Below, piece after piece: positions 1 to 9,592 of a stretch of DNA of 25,960 bases. The notes below the pieces were generated by a model that was given only the letters and a program-made list of their open reading frames with translations, was not told the origin of the DNA and searched no databases. The stretch lies in NCBI GenBank assembly GCA_001931905.2, contig MSJI02000467.1, forward strand, positions 1 to 25,960, in the 5' to 3' direction. Position 1 is the stretch's first letter; each line of letters opens with the position of its first letter. A program made the translations under genes and the position numbers. This DNA is from Cladosporium sp. IMV 00045 (Eukaryota > Ascomycota > Dothideomycetes > Cladosporiales > Cladosporiaceae).

Positions 1-1149
1 CCCCCGCTTCGCATGCAAGACCACATGTCCTTCACCGAAGACTATCAGCGAAGAGTCCAACAGCAACAAGAGCAGCAAAACGCTGCGCTGCGCGAGCAAC
101 AACGCCAGGCTGCCAAAGAGGAGAAGGCAACTGGCGGCGTGTCTGCCAAGCTTGACTACGACATGGATCGCATGACTGATTTTGTCACGCACTATACTCA
201 GAAGATGTATGACCTTCACCTCTCCCCATTCTGCTTTGCAGACATTGACATTATCCGAAGCTTCAACCAGCAAGTCACAAGCCAGCAGTCTTTCCGCAAG
301 TGGGTTCATGCAGTACTCTCCGCCACCAGGCTGCCGTCAGCCACGATCCTGCTCAGCTTGCACTATCTCTCTGAGCGCTTCAGACTTCACCCCGGATCCA
401 TTCCCTCGGGTGAGAACCAGATCTACCGTCTTCTTTCGGTTTCGTTGATCCTCGGCAGCAAGTTCCTGGACGACAACACTTTTGTCAACAAGTCCTGGTC
501 TGATGTCACCTCGATCCGTGTCAAGGAGCTGAACGCCCTGGAGATGAAGTGGTTGTCGCTGATCAGCTATCACCTCCACGTCGAACTGGACAGTGGCCTG
601 CAGAGCTGGCTCGATGCCTGGAAGACTTACAACGAGGACCAAATCGCGAAGCAGCAAGCCGCCACCAGGCTGTCGCCTCTCGACACCAACGTCCACCGCC
701 ACTCCAGCACCCGTGACCGCTACTCGCCGTACCCCACATCTTACAGCAGCAGCGCATCCCGCAGCTATGGCACACCTTCGTCTTCCCGCTCGTCGCAGTA
801 CGCCCACACCCCGTACAGCTCGGCCGACCCGTGGTCATCCACCGCCCGTCCAAGCTACGACGACCCTTACAAGCGTCAAGACCGCTACCCGACCCTCAAT
901 GATATCGACGATGCAAACCGAAGAAGGGCAGACGACGAGCGCAACCATGCTCAGGCGATGTACAACTACCAGCTGCCTTCCATTTCGCACTCCTACTATC
1001 AGCCCTCTGCATACCCATCTCCCTGGGACAGCTACAACTGGAACGGCATGCATCGCTCCGACTGCACCTGTGCCTCCTGCGCTTACCAGCACCACTTTCG
1101 CCCGTATCCTATGGCCTCCAACTACACTGCTCAACCCGTCATGGGCTAG
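1..1149 (+). CDS. CLG1: PCL/Clg1-type cyclin, 5' end cut by window edge
   Basis: Cyclin of the Pho85-partner (PCL) group, expected to activate a Pho85-like cyclin-dependent kinase. The frame is open to the left edge (Pro-Pro-Leu-Arg before the first Met at base 13), so the true start and probably a longer Gln-rich N-terminus lie outside. Counted from that Met (378 residues): a Gln-rich coiled segment at about 17-37, then the cyclin fold at about 70-215, with the family-typical stretch LGSKFLDDNTFVNKSW near 146-161 and ELNALEMKWL after it. The C-terminal 150 residues are Ser/Tyr/Pro-rich and probably disordered, ending in a small Cys cluster (CTCASC). No intron is seen in the visible part. Similarity to Clg1 rests on the PCL-type fold plus the Ser/Tyr tail; another PCL cyclin is possible. 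The stop is TAG at 1147-1149. Confidence 0.82.
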   Translation, partial: PPLRMQDHMSFTEDYQRRVQQQQEQQNAALREQQRQAAKEEKATGGVSAKLDYDMDRMTDFVTHYTQKMYDLHLSPFCFADIDIIRSFNQQVTSQQSFRKWVHAVLSATRLPSATILLSLHYLSERFRLHPGSIPSGENQIYRLLSVSLILGSKFLDDNTFVNKSWSDVTSIRVKELNALEMKWLSLISYHLHVELDSGLQSWLDAWKTYNEDQIAKQQAATRLSPLDTNVHRHSSTRDRYSPYPTSYSSSASRSYGTPSSSRSSQYAHTPYSSADPWSSTARPSYDDPYKRQDRYPTLNDIDDANRRRADDERNHAQAMYNYQLPSISHSYYQPSAYPSPWDSYNWNGMHRSDCTCASCAYQHHFRPYPMASNYTAQPVMG

Positions 1150-3138
1150 GCAAATCGTGAGGCTCTCCAAAAATACGTGGCCATTTCTTCTCGCCTTGAA
1201 GTCCGCACTTCTGCAGCTTTCTCCCCCTACCATACAATGCGCGACATTTTCTCTACAAACCTGGCGACTCGCTCGATTAAAAAAAGTTGGACTCCTCTTC
1301 ATCTGCACATACTTGCCTGCGTCATCGGCGTTCTACACGTTTTAACATTCCAACTTGTTCTTCGCGATATGCATGCACTCTGGCGTTCCTGTTCCGCACT
1401 TCGACTCGACACTTCGACGTGTGCGAATCCTTCGATCGGACCTTGCCGCGGTGGGCAAAGGCAGCACGCCTGCACATCCCTCCTGGCCACTTCCGGTCCT
1501 GAAAAACTTCTGCATTTCCGTCGGCGCGATTTTCTTCAAAAGCGCTCAAAAGCGCTCTGATACCACGACTGCCTGGAAAAACATCTCCTCGGCGGTCGAT
1601 CTTTTAGCGCGGCCTCAAAAAAAGCTCTTTCCTCTCTCGACTCTTGGGTTCTCTCTGGATTATGTGTTATTCCCACGTTCCTATTCCTGATTTTTGTTTC
1701 TTCCTCTCTTTGCTTCTGCACAGCGTAAAAGGGAGCGGGGGGGAAAGGTGACAAACAAAACCCAAGCCACCTGCAAATTTTCTTCTTTCAATTTTGAAGG
1801 TTCACATGCCCTTTCCGAACATTGCTTTCTGGAGGAATGGCTTCTTCTCTTCATCTCTCTTTCTCCTTTTTTTTTGATATTAACCTTCTCCTTGCTTTCT
1901 TCTTCACTTTCTTGGGAGGGAAAATGGGGACTTGACGGGCAGAGATAATATCCTTTGCCCTTTTGATTTGCTGTTGCTTTGTTTCCTTTTTCTTTTTTGA
2001 TTCCCTGGTTCTTAGCATGGCGTTCAACTTGATGAAAAAAGAAAGGGTTTTTTGCTGTTCCTGGTTTTCTTTTTATTCTTCTAGTACTACTATTAGACTT
2101 GGTGGGGTTGGGAACGGGTCGGGATTTTGAATAAAACATGCTTCTTTTTTTTTTTCTTGCCTTCGATATACCATTGCTTGCCTCTTCTTCTCCTTCGCTT
2201 CTTTTGCTCTTTTGCCTCACATTTGATGCGCACCGTTGGTTCTCGTTTTCTTGCCTTCTTTTCACTCCTTTGGAATAGGGAAACCTATTACTGCCTTTGA
2301 TTCTTCGTCTTACCTCTCGACCGGGCTCATCTTTGATGAGGAGAATAGCGAGGAAAGAAAACGACTCTGAGTAATTTCAAAGAGAAAAGTAAAAGCACAA
2401 GAGATCTTTGATCAAATCACTTGCCCACTATTCACACGTTCTTCTTGTCGTTGCTTCGTATTTCTTTTTTTGCGATGCATGCATGCATGCCCCGGTCCCG
2501 ATTTCTGATGGATCTGTAACCATATGTGGTCACGTTCTTCCTCTGCCCGACCACTGAGAGACGGGGGGAATTATAACGGCTTCCCTGCTGCTTATCTATA
2601 TATCCTCAGCAAGAACCGGTAACAATCGCATCGATGCATGGTTCTGCAAGTAAGTATCTCAGAGGCACAGGTGGCTGGTCGTACTTCACACGCACTTGCC
2701 GTGCGTGAAACGGCTATCCTCGCCAAGTGGCTAGTTGCGTGTACATGAGGACTTTTTCGGGGCGCATTCATTCGGTCAGTGAGATGGTAAGATGCGGTTT
2801 TGTGCGATGCAGTACGGGAGGCAGTGGAAACCAAGGATGATCTAATAAGTCTTTGTGTATTTTATGGGAGGAAGTCGATTCGGTGGTTCTTTGCTGTATT
2901 CCTCTGTCCTTCTTTCCGTGTGATGCATCAACTCTGCGTGCTCGCTTTTCCTAGTCGTACATGCGCGTCACTGTCGCGTCCAAGCTCTCGTGAGAAAAAA
3001 GCGCTCACGAGCAAATCATGCTAGGTAACGCAGTCTGTCATGGCCTTCCCATACCGAAATTATCAAAGCACCTTCTGCGCGATAATCTTGCCAGCGTACC
3101 AGGCATGACCATTCAGAGTCTAATCGCAGGAAACCCAC
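1150..3138. other. Long convergent intergenic region, pyrimidine-rich
   Basis: Two genes end towards each other here with nearly 2 kb between them, far more than two 3' UTRs need. The first 1.1 kb, most strongly about 1680-2280, is strikingly T/C-rich on the plus strand with T runs near 1868 and 2148. This makes a long Lys/Glu-rich open frame on the minus strand that I take to be a composition artefact. A run of four ATGC units lies at 2475-2490. Open frames in 2590-3030 are short and look non-coding. I recognise no gene. Confidence 0.6.
2475..2490. repeat. (ATGC)4 self-complementary repeat
   Basis: Four perfect tandem ATGC units. The tract consists of overlapping NsiI/SphI-like palindromes and can fold on itself. 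It lies in the convergent intergenic region with no gene near it. Confidence 0.85.
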
Positions 3139-5265
3139 TCACTTCTTCTTGCCCTTCCTGCCCTTCGCAGAACCCGACTGCCAAGTGAACTCCTCCCCAT
3201 CAGTAAGCAGCTCGCCTCGAATGATCGATTGCGTGAGCAGATCCTTCTGGTAGACAGTGCGGCCCTCCTCCTCCGTGAGCGTCAAAGCGTCGCGATCAAC
3301 TCCCTCGAGACCAAGGAGAATGGTGTTCGCAGAAGATTTGAGCACTGCCTTCTTCGCGGTCCCAAACTCGACGTTCGTCGCGCCGCCTTCCGTGGCTAGC
3401 TGCTCAATATTGACGAAGCCATCATTCCCATAGCTTGATTTCAGCGCGCTGGTGAAGAAGAGCGTTTTGCCAGCGAAGAGCTTGCTGCGGTTGACGGCGG
3501 CGGTATCTCTTAGATCGTCGTGAATGTAGGGCTCCAGGTCGAGCAGCTGGTCTTGGGACATAGAGTCTTCGAGCCATTGGTCTGTGACGACCTTCTTGCC
3601 GAGGGCCAGCGAGCGGACGACTTTGGCTGTTGTGCCTAGAACGCCCTTACCCACGACGCAAACGAAATTAGTGCGTTTGCCGGGGATTTGGTCGTCGATT
3701 GTAGCGTTATGCTTGCGGAGAAAAGCGCGCGCTTTCTTATCTTCGGTGAATCTGCTTTTGCTTAGGAGGACCTTGTTTGGTGGTTTGCTGGTGGGATGCG
3801 TGCCTGAGGACTGAGGCGTGGTGCTGCTGGGTTTGTCGACGGCGATGTTGTCCTTGCTGCGAGGCACGACCACGATGGCATTATCATCGTCATTGTCATC
3901 GTCATTGTCATCGTCATCGTCGCCCTCCAGCTCGACTTTGGTCACGGATTTGCGGCCTGGCTTCCTAAGCTTACCGGTGCTGGGAGGTTGCTCGACATCA
4001 TCTTCAGCGGTTTTGGTGTTTTTGCGTTGACGACCACCACGGGCTTTCTTTGTTGGCGGAGTGGTAGAGAGAGGCTTAATGGCAGATGAGGAGTCTGCCT
4101 TTCTTTTGCGGTTTTTAGGATCTGCTGAGTCGCCCGTCGGCTTCAAGGCGGTAGGGGAAGGTCCCGGTAGCACCGCGATCTCATCTTCTGTACCCGTATC
4201 ATTCCCTTCGTTAGAGGGCTGATCGAGACGCAGCTTTTCCGGCGACTCCAAAATCTCCTTCTTGGGTGTGGTCTTTTGACGACGCTGCTTTGGTGTGCCA
4301 CCGTACGTCTTCTGACCTCTTAAGGCGCTACCGAACACGAGCTGGGAGTCAGATCCGGCAGAGGGCGATTGTTGTTTAACTCGGCTTCTCTGCGTAGCGC
4401 CAGCGCGAGCGGCTGGTGTGCTGAGCTCATCTTCGTTGTCATCGAAAAGGGACTGCGACTGAAGTTTGTCCGGTGCAGTGGAGAAGACAAGGTTACTGCC
4501 ACGGCTGAGCGGTCTTGAAGGGGTGTCCTTAACGGCGATCCCGTCTGTTGGGCGAGAAGTTGCGGGAGTAATTTCATCGGCTTTGGTAGGGGTGGCAATT
4601 CCGGCATCCAGATCGTTCTCGCCGTCATCATCAGTGTCGGCGTCGGCGGGAGTCTCTTGTACTAAAGAATTTCCGGCCTCAGGGGGTTGTTGCGCAGAAG
4701 ATTTGACCTGGATTTCTGAGGTGGCGAAACTGCGATTGCCAGGTCGCTGATTGACGATGGAAGTACCACTGGCATCGACAACATCAACATCAACACGGAT
4801 CCTGCAGGCTCGTTCTTGGAAGAAGACGACGTCGTAAGGCCTGAGGTAGATCATTCGTTTCTCCTTGGTTTTTTCGGTCCTGTGAAATTGTGTTTGCGTG
4901 AAATCTAGGTCGTTCGGCAACAGGTTTGTGAAGGGCGCTTCGACGGTGACATGATCTGTGTATGTTTGCAGACCCAGCTTGGTGCCATGTGCAACTGGAC
5001 TCGTATCAGTATATGTTAACACCGCATGGTGGCGGGAGAGTGCATGCTTACAAAACCAGCCTTTGGTGCCGTCTGGTGGGTGGTTCTTATCCTCGCCAAC
5101 GAAAGGCTCGAAAGACACTGATCTGTCACGGATCATGAAAGCGATGTCGTGTTCATCCTCGTCGATGGGCAAGTGTTGTACGGGAACCATCTCGCCCGGA
5201 GAACCTCCATTACGACTGCCTATGCCGGCCATGCAGGTCAGGGAGAAAGCGTATCGACCGACCAT
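3139..5265 (-). CDS. FHA-like / tandem BRCT protein, probable DNA-damage adaptor
   Basis: Single-exon gene of 708 residues. The N-terminus looks FHA-like: SRHHA at 77-81 (the S-x-x-H phosphothreonine-binding core), HGTKLG at about 93-98, and LRPYDVVFF near 141. The spacing between SRHH and HGT is short, so this domain is only probable. Residues 165-495 are polar and disordered, with several SQ/TQ sites, basic patches and an acidic Asp/Asn run. Two BRCT repeats follow at about 498-590 (containing VVTDQWLEDSM, with the conserved Trp) and 593-690, and the chain ends in a Lys/Arg tail (KGRKGKKK) that could be a nuclear signal. FHA at one end and paired BRCT at the other is the layout of animal MDC1 and fission-yeast Mdb1, which bind phosphorylated H2A/H2AX. 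Nbs1 differs in having its BRCTs directly after the FHA. Orthology is inferred from layout only. Confidence 0.8.
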   Translation of the reverse strand: MVGRYAFSLTCMAGIGSRNGGSPGEMVPVQHLPIDEDEHDIAFMIRDRSVSFEPFVGEDKNHPPDGTKGWFCKHALSRHHAVLTYTDTSPVAHGTKLGLQTYTDHVTVEAPFTNLLPNDLDFTQTQFHRTEKTKEKRMIYLRPYDVVFFQERACRIRVDVDVVDASGTSIVNQRPGNRSFATSEIQVKSSAQQPPEAGNSLVQETPADADTDDDGENDLDAGIATPTKADEITPATSRPTDGIAVKDTPSRPLSRGSNLVFSTAPDKLQSQSLFDDNEDELSTPAARAGATQRSRVKQQSPSAGSDSQLVFGSALRGQKTYGGTPKQRRQKTTPKKEILESPEKLRLDQPSNEGNDTGTEDEIAVLPGPSPTALKPTGDSADPKNRKRKADSSSAIKPLSTTPPTKKARGGRQRKNTKTAEDDVEQPPSTGKLRKPGRKSVTKVELEGDDDDDNDDDNDDDNAIVVVPRSKDNIAVDKPSSTTPQSSGTHPTSKPPNKVLLSKSRFTEDKKARAFLRKHNATIDDQIPGKRTNFVCVVGKGVLGTTAKVVRSLALGKKVVTDQWLEDSMSQDQLLDLEPYIHDDLRDTAAVNRSKLFAGKTLFFTSALKSSYGNDGFVNIEQLATEGGATNVEFGTAKKAVLKSSANTILLGLEGVDRDALTLTEEEGRTVYQKDLLTQSIIRGELLTDGEEFTWQSGSAKGRKGKKK
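3883..3922 (-). repeat. In-frame GAT/GAC/AAT microsatellite coding an Asp/Asn run
   Basis: On the plus strand TCATCGTCATTG-like units repeat; on the coding strand they give a run of Asp broken by Asn (DDDNDDDN) inside the FHA/BRCT protein. Because the unit is a multiple of three, length changes would keep the frame. Confidence 0.85.
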
Positions 5266-6352
5266 CCTGAAAGAGCGTTGGTGATGTAAGGTAGATGCTG
5301 TTCTACGAGAAAATCATCATCTTCGACCGTACAAAGCTTTGGGCACGTTTGTGGTGGAGAGAAAGCGGTCCATTAGGCAAAGACGCGCAGAGGTGGGACG
5401 TCATTGGTCGAGCGCGGTTCGAAGTGAAGGAGATGCGGCGGTGTGGGGAGGTGGAGGCAGAACTTCAAGCGCGACTGCCTTGAGCTGACTGCACCTTCCC
5501 ATCATTCACCTCCCCTCCAAGAGAACACACCGGTGAACACCTGCGATTGGAGGAAATCAAATCGACTGTCCACGAAACAATGTGAAGAGCGCTCAGACTT
5601 ACATTCATGGCTTCACTGCGACTTGCATTCCCTGGATGCAGACATGTGGCGTTGCGTGGGCAAAGGCCCGTGAGGAGAACAATACCAACGTCGCATACCG
5701 ACACCAAGCATGTGAGACCGCATGCGCTGCAGTTTGCCGGACGATGGATATAGAAGACAATGATGACAGGGGTAGCCACAGAACAGAATCTGTCAACATG
5801 ATTATTTCCTATATTGGTATTTCATCGTTGAAACCATAGCCACCGCCCTCATCCTTCATCTCATCCAGGCCTGCTCATAATCTCACGTGGCATTGAGGAG
5901 CCAAGAGTGCTCCTTCCTCCTCTTCATATCTCTTCACGCTCGCTTCTCTCCCTCACTCTAGTTTCCATCTGGTCATAGTATTGTCCACCCCCGTACACTC
6001 GTGACAGCAACCATAACAATACTATCGAACAATCTCCATCAAACAATCTCTTCCGACCCATTGTCCTCTCGCGAGAGGATATATACCTCTCCAAGGCCAT
6101 ACATATATCTCTGTCCGCCCTTCCACAACTCAGCAAAATCATCCTCGTCCTCTGTCGACATATCGCTCGACCCGGCCGCCTCAATCACCACCTCAAGTCG
6201 TGCAAGACACAACTCACCGTCTCTTGCAGAGCAGTCTCTCAAGGTATTCGTTCTTTACTCAGAAGCCAAAGGTCTCCTTTCTGACAGAGTAGGCCAGACC
6301 GAGCCATTCGCCACCACTCTCAAGATCCCATAGAAGCTACCCGCCGTCACCC
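5266..6352. promoter_or_regulatory. Divergent upstream region of FHA/BRCT gene and STE2
   Basis: About 1.1 kb shared by two genes pointing away from each other. Towards STE2 there is a pyrimidine-rich tract at about 5909-5960, TATA-like stretches around 6079-6085 and 6102-6110, and no ATG between roughly 5881 and the start codon at 6353. This supports that start and suggests a leader without upstream reading frames. A CACGTG lies at 5884-5889. Short open frames here look non-coding. Confidence 0.6.
6065..6078. promoter_or_regulatory. 14-bp perfect palindrome upstream of STE2
   Basis: CCTCTCGCGAGAGG reads the same on both strands and lies immediately before a TATATA-like stretch, about 275 bases upstream of the STE2 start. 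A dimeric regulator could bind here; which one is unknown. Confidence 0.45.
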
Positions 6353-7707
6353 ATGGATCCCACCCCATCACTCGGCACGGAGAGTCCTCAGCCGATGCCA
6401 TCTGGCTTTGATGTCTTCAACCAGACTTTTGAGCTCGTCAGCTCTAGTGGTGACACCCAGCTGGTCACCACGGCTGACATCGACGAAATCAGGTTGATCG
6501 CTGTCCGCACCGGCATCGTCTTCGCCAGTCAACTTGGAGCGTCCGTCATCCTGCTGTTGGTCCTCCTTCTCATGACTCCAGCGACCAAACGTCGTAGTCT
6601 GTCGTGGATCTTTAACGTATTTGCGCTTGTCTGCAACATCATCCGCACAAGCATACAGTGCGTTGAAGTGACCGGTCCCTTCCTCAACTTCGTCCTCGTC
6701 GTGATGCAGGAGTATGGCGACATGGACCTGGACGAGCATGTGAGGATCTCCATTGCCAACGGCGTCATCACCAGTCTCGTATTCGTCTTCATGGAGCTGG
6801 CCCTCATCACTCAAGTCCATGTCATTTGCGCAGCAGCGATGGCGAGACTGCACCGGCTCCTCATCATGACCTTCTGCGGGATGATTGCGGCGCTTGCAAT
6901 CTCCTTCCGCTTCTACCTGATGGCTGTCAATTGTCAGAACACCGCCAACTTGGCTCGTGGGATTCCCGTGAGTCCAGAGGCATCTGACCGCCAGGACTGG
7001 GCGCAGAGCACCTCCAATATCATGGCCATCGTCAGCATCTGCGTGTTCAGTGCGGTCTTTTGCACCAAACTGGGGCTTGCGATCAAGTCCCGCCGAAGCC
7101 TTGGACTCAAGCAGTTCGGTGCCATGCAGATCATCTTCATCATGGGCTTTCAGACGCTCACCATTCCAGGTATGCCCGAGCTCATCTCCCCATGTTGTCG
7201 CGTCGCTAACCGTCCATGATAGTCATCTTCGCGATCCTCGACTACTACGCCATCCGCGGTGCCCAGCTTGGCTCGATGGTCGAGACCCTCGTCGTAATTT
7301 TCCTCCCGCTGAGCAGTATGTGGGCGTCATCCAACGTTAAGAGCAAGAACATCGGCATGCCCATGAACGAGAAGAGTCGCCACTGCATCGTCCCTGTCGG
7401 CCACTCCGATTTCAACACCGGAGCCGGGTCCTCGTACAACTGTTCGAAGAAGCAGCTCATGGACGACAGCACGATCGACACGCTCGTCAACCGCACGCCA
7501 AGCTCCAACTACAACAAATCTCCGTCCAAGTACGAGCCACGCAGCGAGCCGAGGGTCAGCGTGACGGCGGGCCACCGTATGAGCTATCTCAGCGAGAACG
7601 GCGATGACCTCGAGTTGGGCAAGCTGGGGAATAACATCCATGTCGACAAATCGTACACTGTCCTTTCCGAGCCTGATTGGACCGCTGGAGTCGGTCGTGC
7701 TCAGTGA
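6353..7707 (+). CDS. STE2: Alpha-factor-type pheromone receptor (class D GPCR)
   Basis: Seven-helix receptor for the alpha-type peptide pheromone, acting at the plasma membrane upstream of the mating G protein and MAP kinase path. Exons 6353-7169 and 7223-7707; the 53-base intron (GTATGC...CTAAC...TAG) splits a Val codon in helix 6. Protein of 433 residues. N-terminal region 1-45 has a glycosylation site N23-Q-T. Helices lie at about 48-75, 84-102, 131-159, 168-192, 219-244, 254-280 and 286-307. Signature residues match yeast Ste2: LGLKQF at 250-255 before helix 6, the helix-6 proline after splicing, and LPLSSMW at 300-306 in helix 7. The cytoplasmic tail of about 125 residues is Ser/Thr-rich, as expected for regulation by phosphorylation. 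The start has a good context (CACCCATGG) and is the first ATG of the leader. Confidence 0.95.
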
Positions 7708-8462
7708 ATGCGCTTCAAAGGCAGAGCATGGCCTGTGCTGCGTGCAGACTGGCGGCGCAGCCATCCACATGCACGCCATCGTACCAATTCAGCGCCAACG
7801 AAGCCAACACCGCAGTCTCACCATGAGCGTTTCCCAACGCCGGGTTCGCCTTCGACTCCCGATGACTACCATGACACACATCTCAGCTCGAGAATCTCTT
7901 TTGCTTTCCTGGCTTCTCTTTTGCCTTTGACTGCTCCATATCTTCTTCCAGCTTTGCTCTCAAGTTTGCAGATGTGTTCGGGGGGTAATCGTAATGTCCG
8001 GATGAGGTTGATAGTTGCCGAGTGATTTGCGTTCCAGCGCGGCATATCCAAGGCATACCTGATGACATAACCAGAGCAGATGAAGTAGCTTACCAAATAG
8101 GCAATGTAGATAGCGAGCATGCAGATGCATACAAGAAAATCAACACAAGTCGCTTTTCGTGTTCGCGAGTCGTCTGTCAATATGGAATAGTGGGTATAAT
8201 TCGACTCGTAAAGTCTTGAAGAATGTGCTGCAGTCGGTGCCGCGGAAATTTAAGACCGTGTCTCATTCACCCAAGTTCAATAAGGTGAAAGGAGAAATCA
8301 TCGATATTGTCATTTCGCAGAGAGGAGCGCCTTCGCTAATGTGAAAGCAAAACTCCAGAGCTCCAACAAGAGATCATACAAGCCTTGATAACACTTTCCA
8401 TGTAATAGAAACACCCTGACAGAAAAACCTTGCAAAGAATAAAGCCATAGCCCAAATGCCTG
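7708..8462. other. Convergent 3' flanks of STE2 and the FAM32A-type gene
   Basis: About 750 bases between two converging genes. Only short open frames without recognisable motifs are present. Expected to hold the two 3' UTRs; nothing else seen. Confidence 0.6.
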
Positions 8463-8979
8463 TTAACCAGGTCCAATACGCGGCATGTCATGGTGCTCCG
8501 ACAGCGTGGAGAGGTACTTGTTCAGCTCCTCGACGCGCTGCTTGTGCGTTTTCGCTCCGCCTTCACGTTTTAGTCGTTCGTCCAGCTATTCGTTGTGTCA
8601 GTAATGTTTAGAAATAAGAGTCAAGCAACTGCGAGCGTTCTTCGCTTGGGAGGGCTTCATCACGTACCCGTTTGCGCTTAATCTCCTCATGCCGGAGCTG
8701 CGCTTCTGTCTTTCCACTCCCTGCTCCTCCTGCTGTGATACTTCTGCTGTCACGAGAGCTTTCAGCCGGCTCGACGCTCTTGGACTCTCTCCCTGTGCCA
8801 TCACGCTCTTCTTCCTGCTCTGCTCGGCTCGGGTCTGGCGTGCCGCTTGCTTCTTTCTCGGCCTTGCTGGGCTTGGTTTTGCTGCTGCTTTTCTTCTTTT
8901 TCTTGACCCCGGCGTCTTTGGCGCCGCCTTTGAGTTTCAGGCCGCCGGAGATGGTCGAGCTGTAGTCGTTGGAGGGCAT
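8463..8979 (-). CDS. FAM32A: FAM32A-type spliceosome factor (DUF1754)
   Basis: Small basic nuclear protein of 144 residues. Exon 1 is 8979-8668 and exon 2 is 8585-8463; the 82-base intron starts GTACGT, has CTGAC near its end and stops at ...AATAG, in phase 0. The N-terminus shows the family's GGLKLKGG followed by a Lys run; the middle is Ser/Glu/Lys-rich and low-complexity; the C-terminus from the second exon carries the conserved block THKQRVEELNKYLSTLSEHH and ends in MPRIGPG. In human spliceosomes FAM32A acts in the catalytic step-two complex, where its C-terminus reaches the active site and helps the 3' splice site; a like role is inferred here. Unspliced reading gives a false 123-residue protein lacking this conserved end. 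Confidence 0.92.
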
Positions 8980-9592
8980 TGTGGTGGTTTGCGCTGTGGT
9001 TGCGCTTTAGGTCTTTGTGAGGGTGGTTGTGGGCGCGTTGGCGCCGGTTGGCGGGATGTCAGGGTGCGGGCATGAAGTTTGTGGGAGGGTTTGCAGTTTG
9101 GTGGTGCGGTGATAATGTGTTTGGAGTTGATGGTTGTTGGTTGTGGTGTGGCTTGCGCGCTGTGAGAAGAGGGAAGCGTGGAGGTGGCGGGGCTGGAAGC
9201 TGGACATGAGACTTCGCAGACCACAGAGGTTGAACTTTTGGACTCTGGCCAACGACGAACAAGACACAGCACTACTGTCGGCTTTAGTGGAGGCCGTGAA
9301 AGCTGAGAATGGCATGAGATGTCCAAATTCTTTTCGGATGACGTTCGGTTCTGATCGTCTGCCACAGATTCCAGTTAACTACATCGGCAACCCTCACGCA
9401 GAAACGATGAGAAGGCACACAGTTCAATGAGGTGAGATCACAAGGAACAGCATGTGAGAAGAGAAGGTCAATTCACAACACCCGCAATTAGGTATAGAGC
9501 CCTCTTAAAACTGAACCCCAGACGCAAAACCAGAACACTCCCCAAACACCATCTCATCAACATAATTGCACCAAGACAGCGACTCAAGTCCT
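8980..9592. other. Upstream region of the FAM32A-type gene / 3' flank of FAD monooxygenase gene
   Basis: About 600 bases between two minus-strand genes. The part next to the FAM32A-type start (about 8985-9200) is G/T-rich on the plus strand, so pyrimidine-rich/AC-rich on the transcribed gene's sense strand, as is common before fungal starts. No gene recognised. Confidence 0.55.

Noticed and set aside
1681..2265. Minus-strand open frame of 194 codons, rich in Lys, Glu and Ser
   Set aside because: It is the complement of a pyrimidine-rich block; purine-rich DNA has few stops. No domain-like pattern.
4984..5040. Possible 57-base intron in the FHA-like part (GTGTTA...CTGAT...CTGCAG)
   Set aside because: The donor is poor, and removing it would delete the HGTKLG segment that fits the FHA fold; the intronless reading is preferred.
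5884..5889. CACGTG boxes (also at 16092, 16198, 17497 and others) as a shared regulon
   Set aside because: The number in 26 kb is about what chance gives.
5266..6352. Pheromone-response elements (TGAAACA type) before STE2
   Set aside because: Only one-mismatch, single copies were seen (for example near 5574 and 5828); not enough to call.
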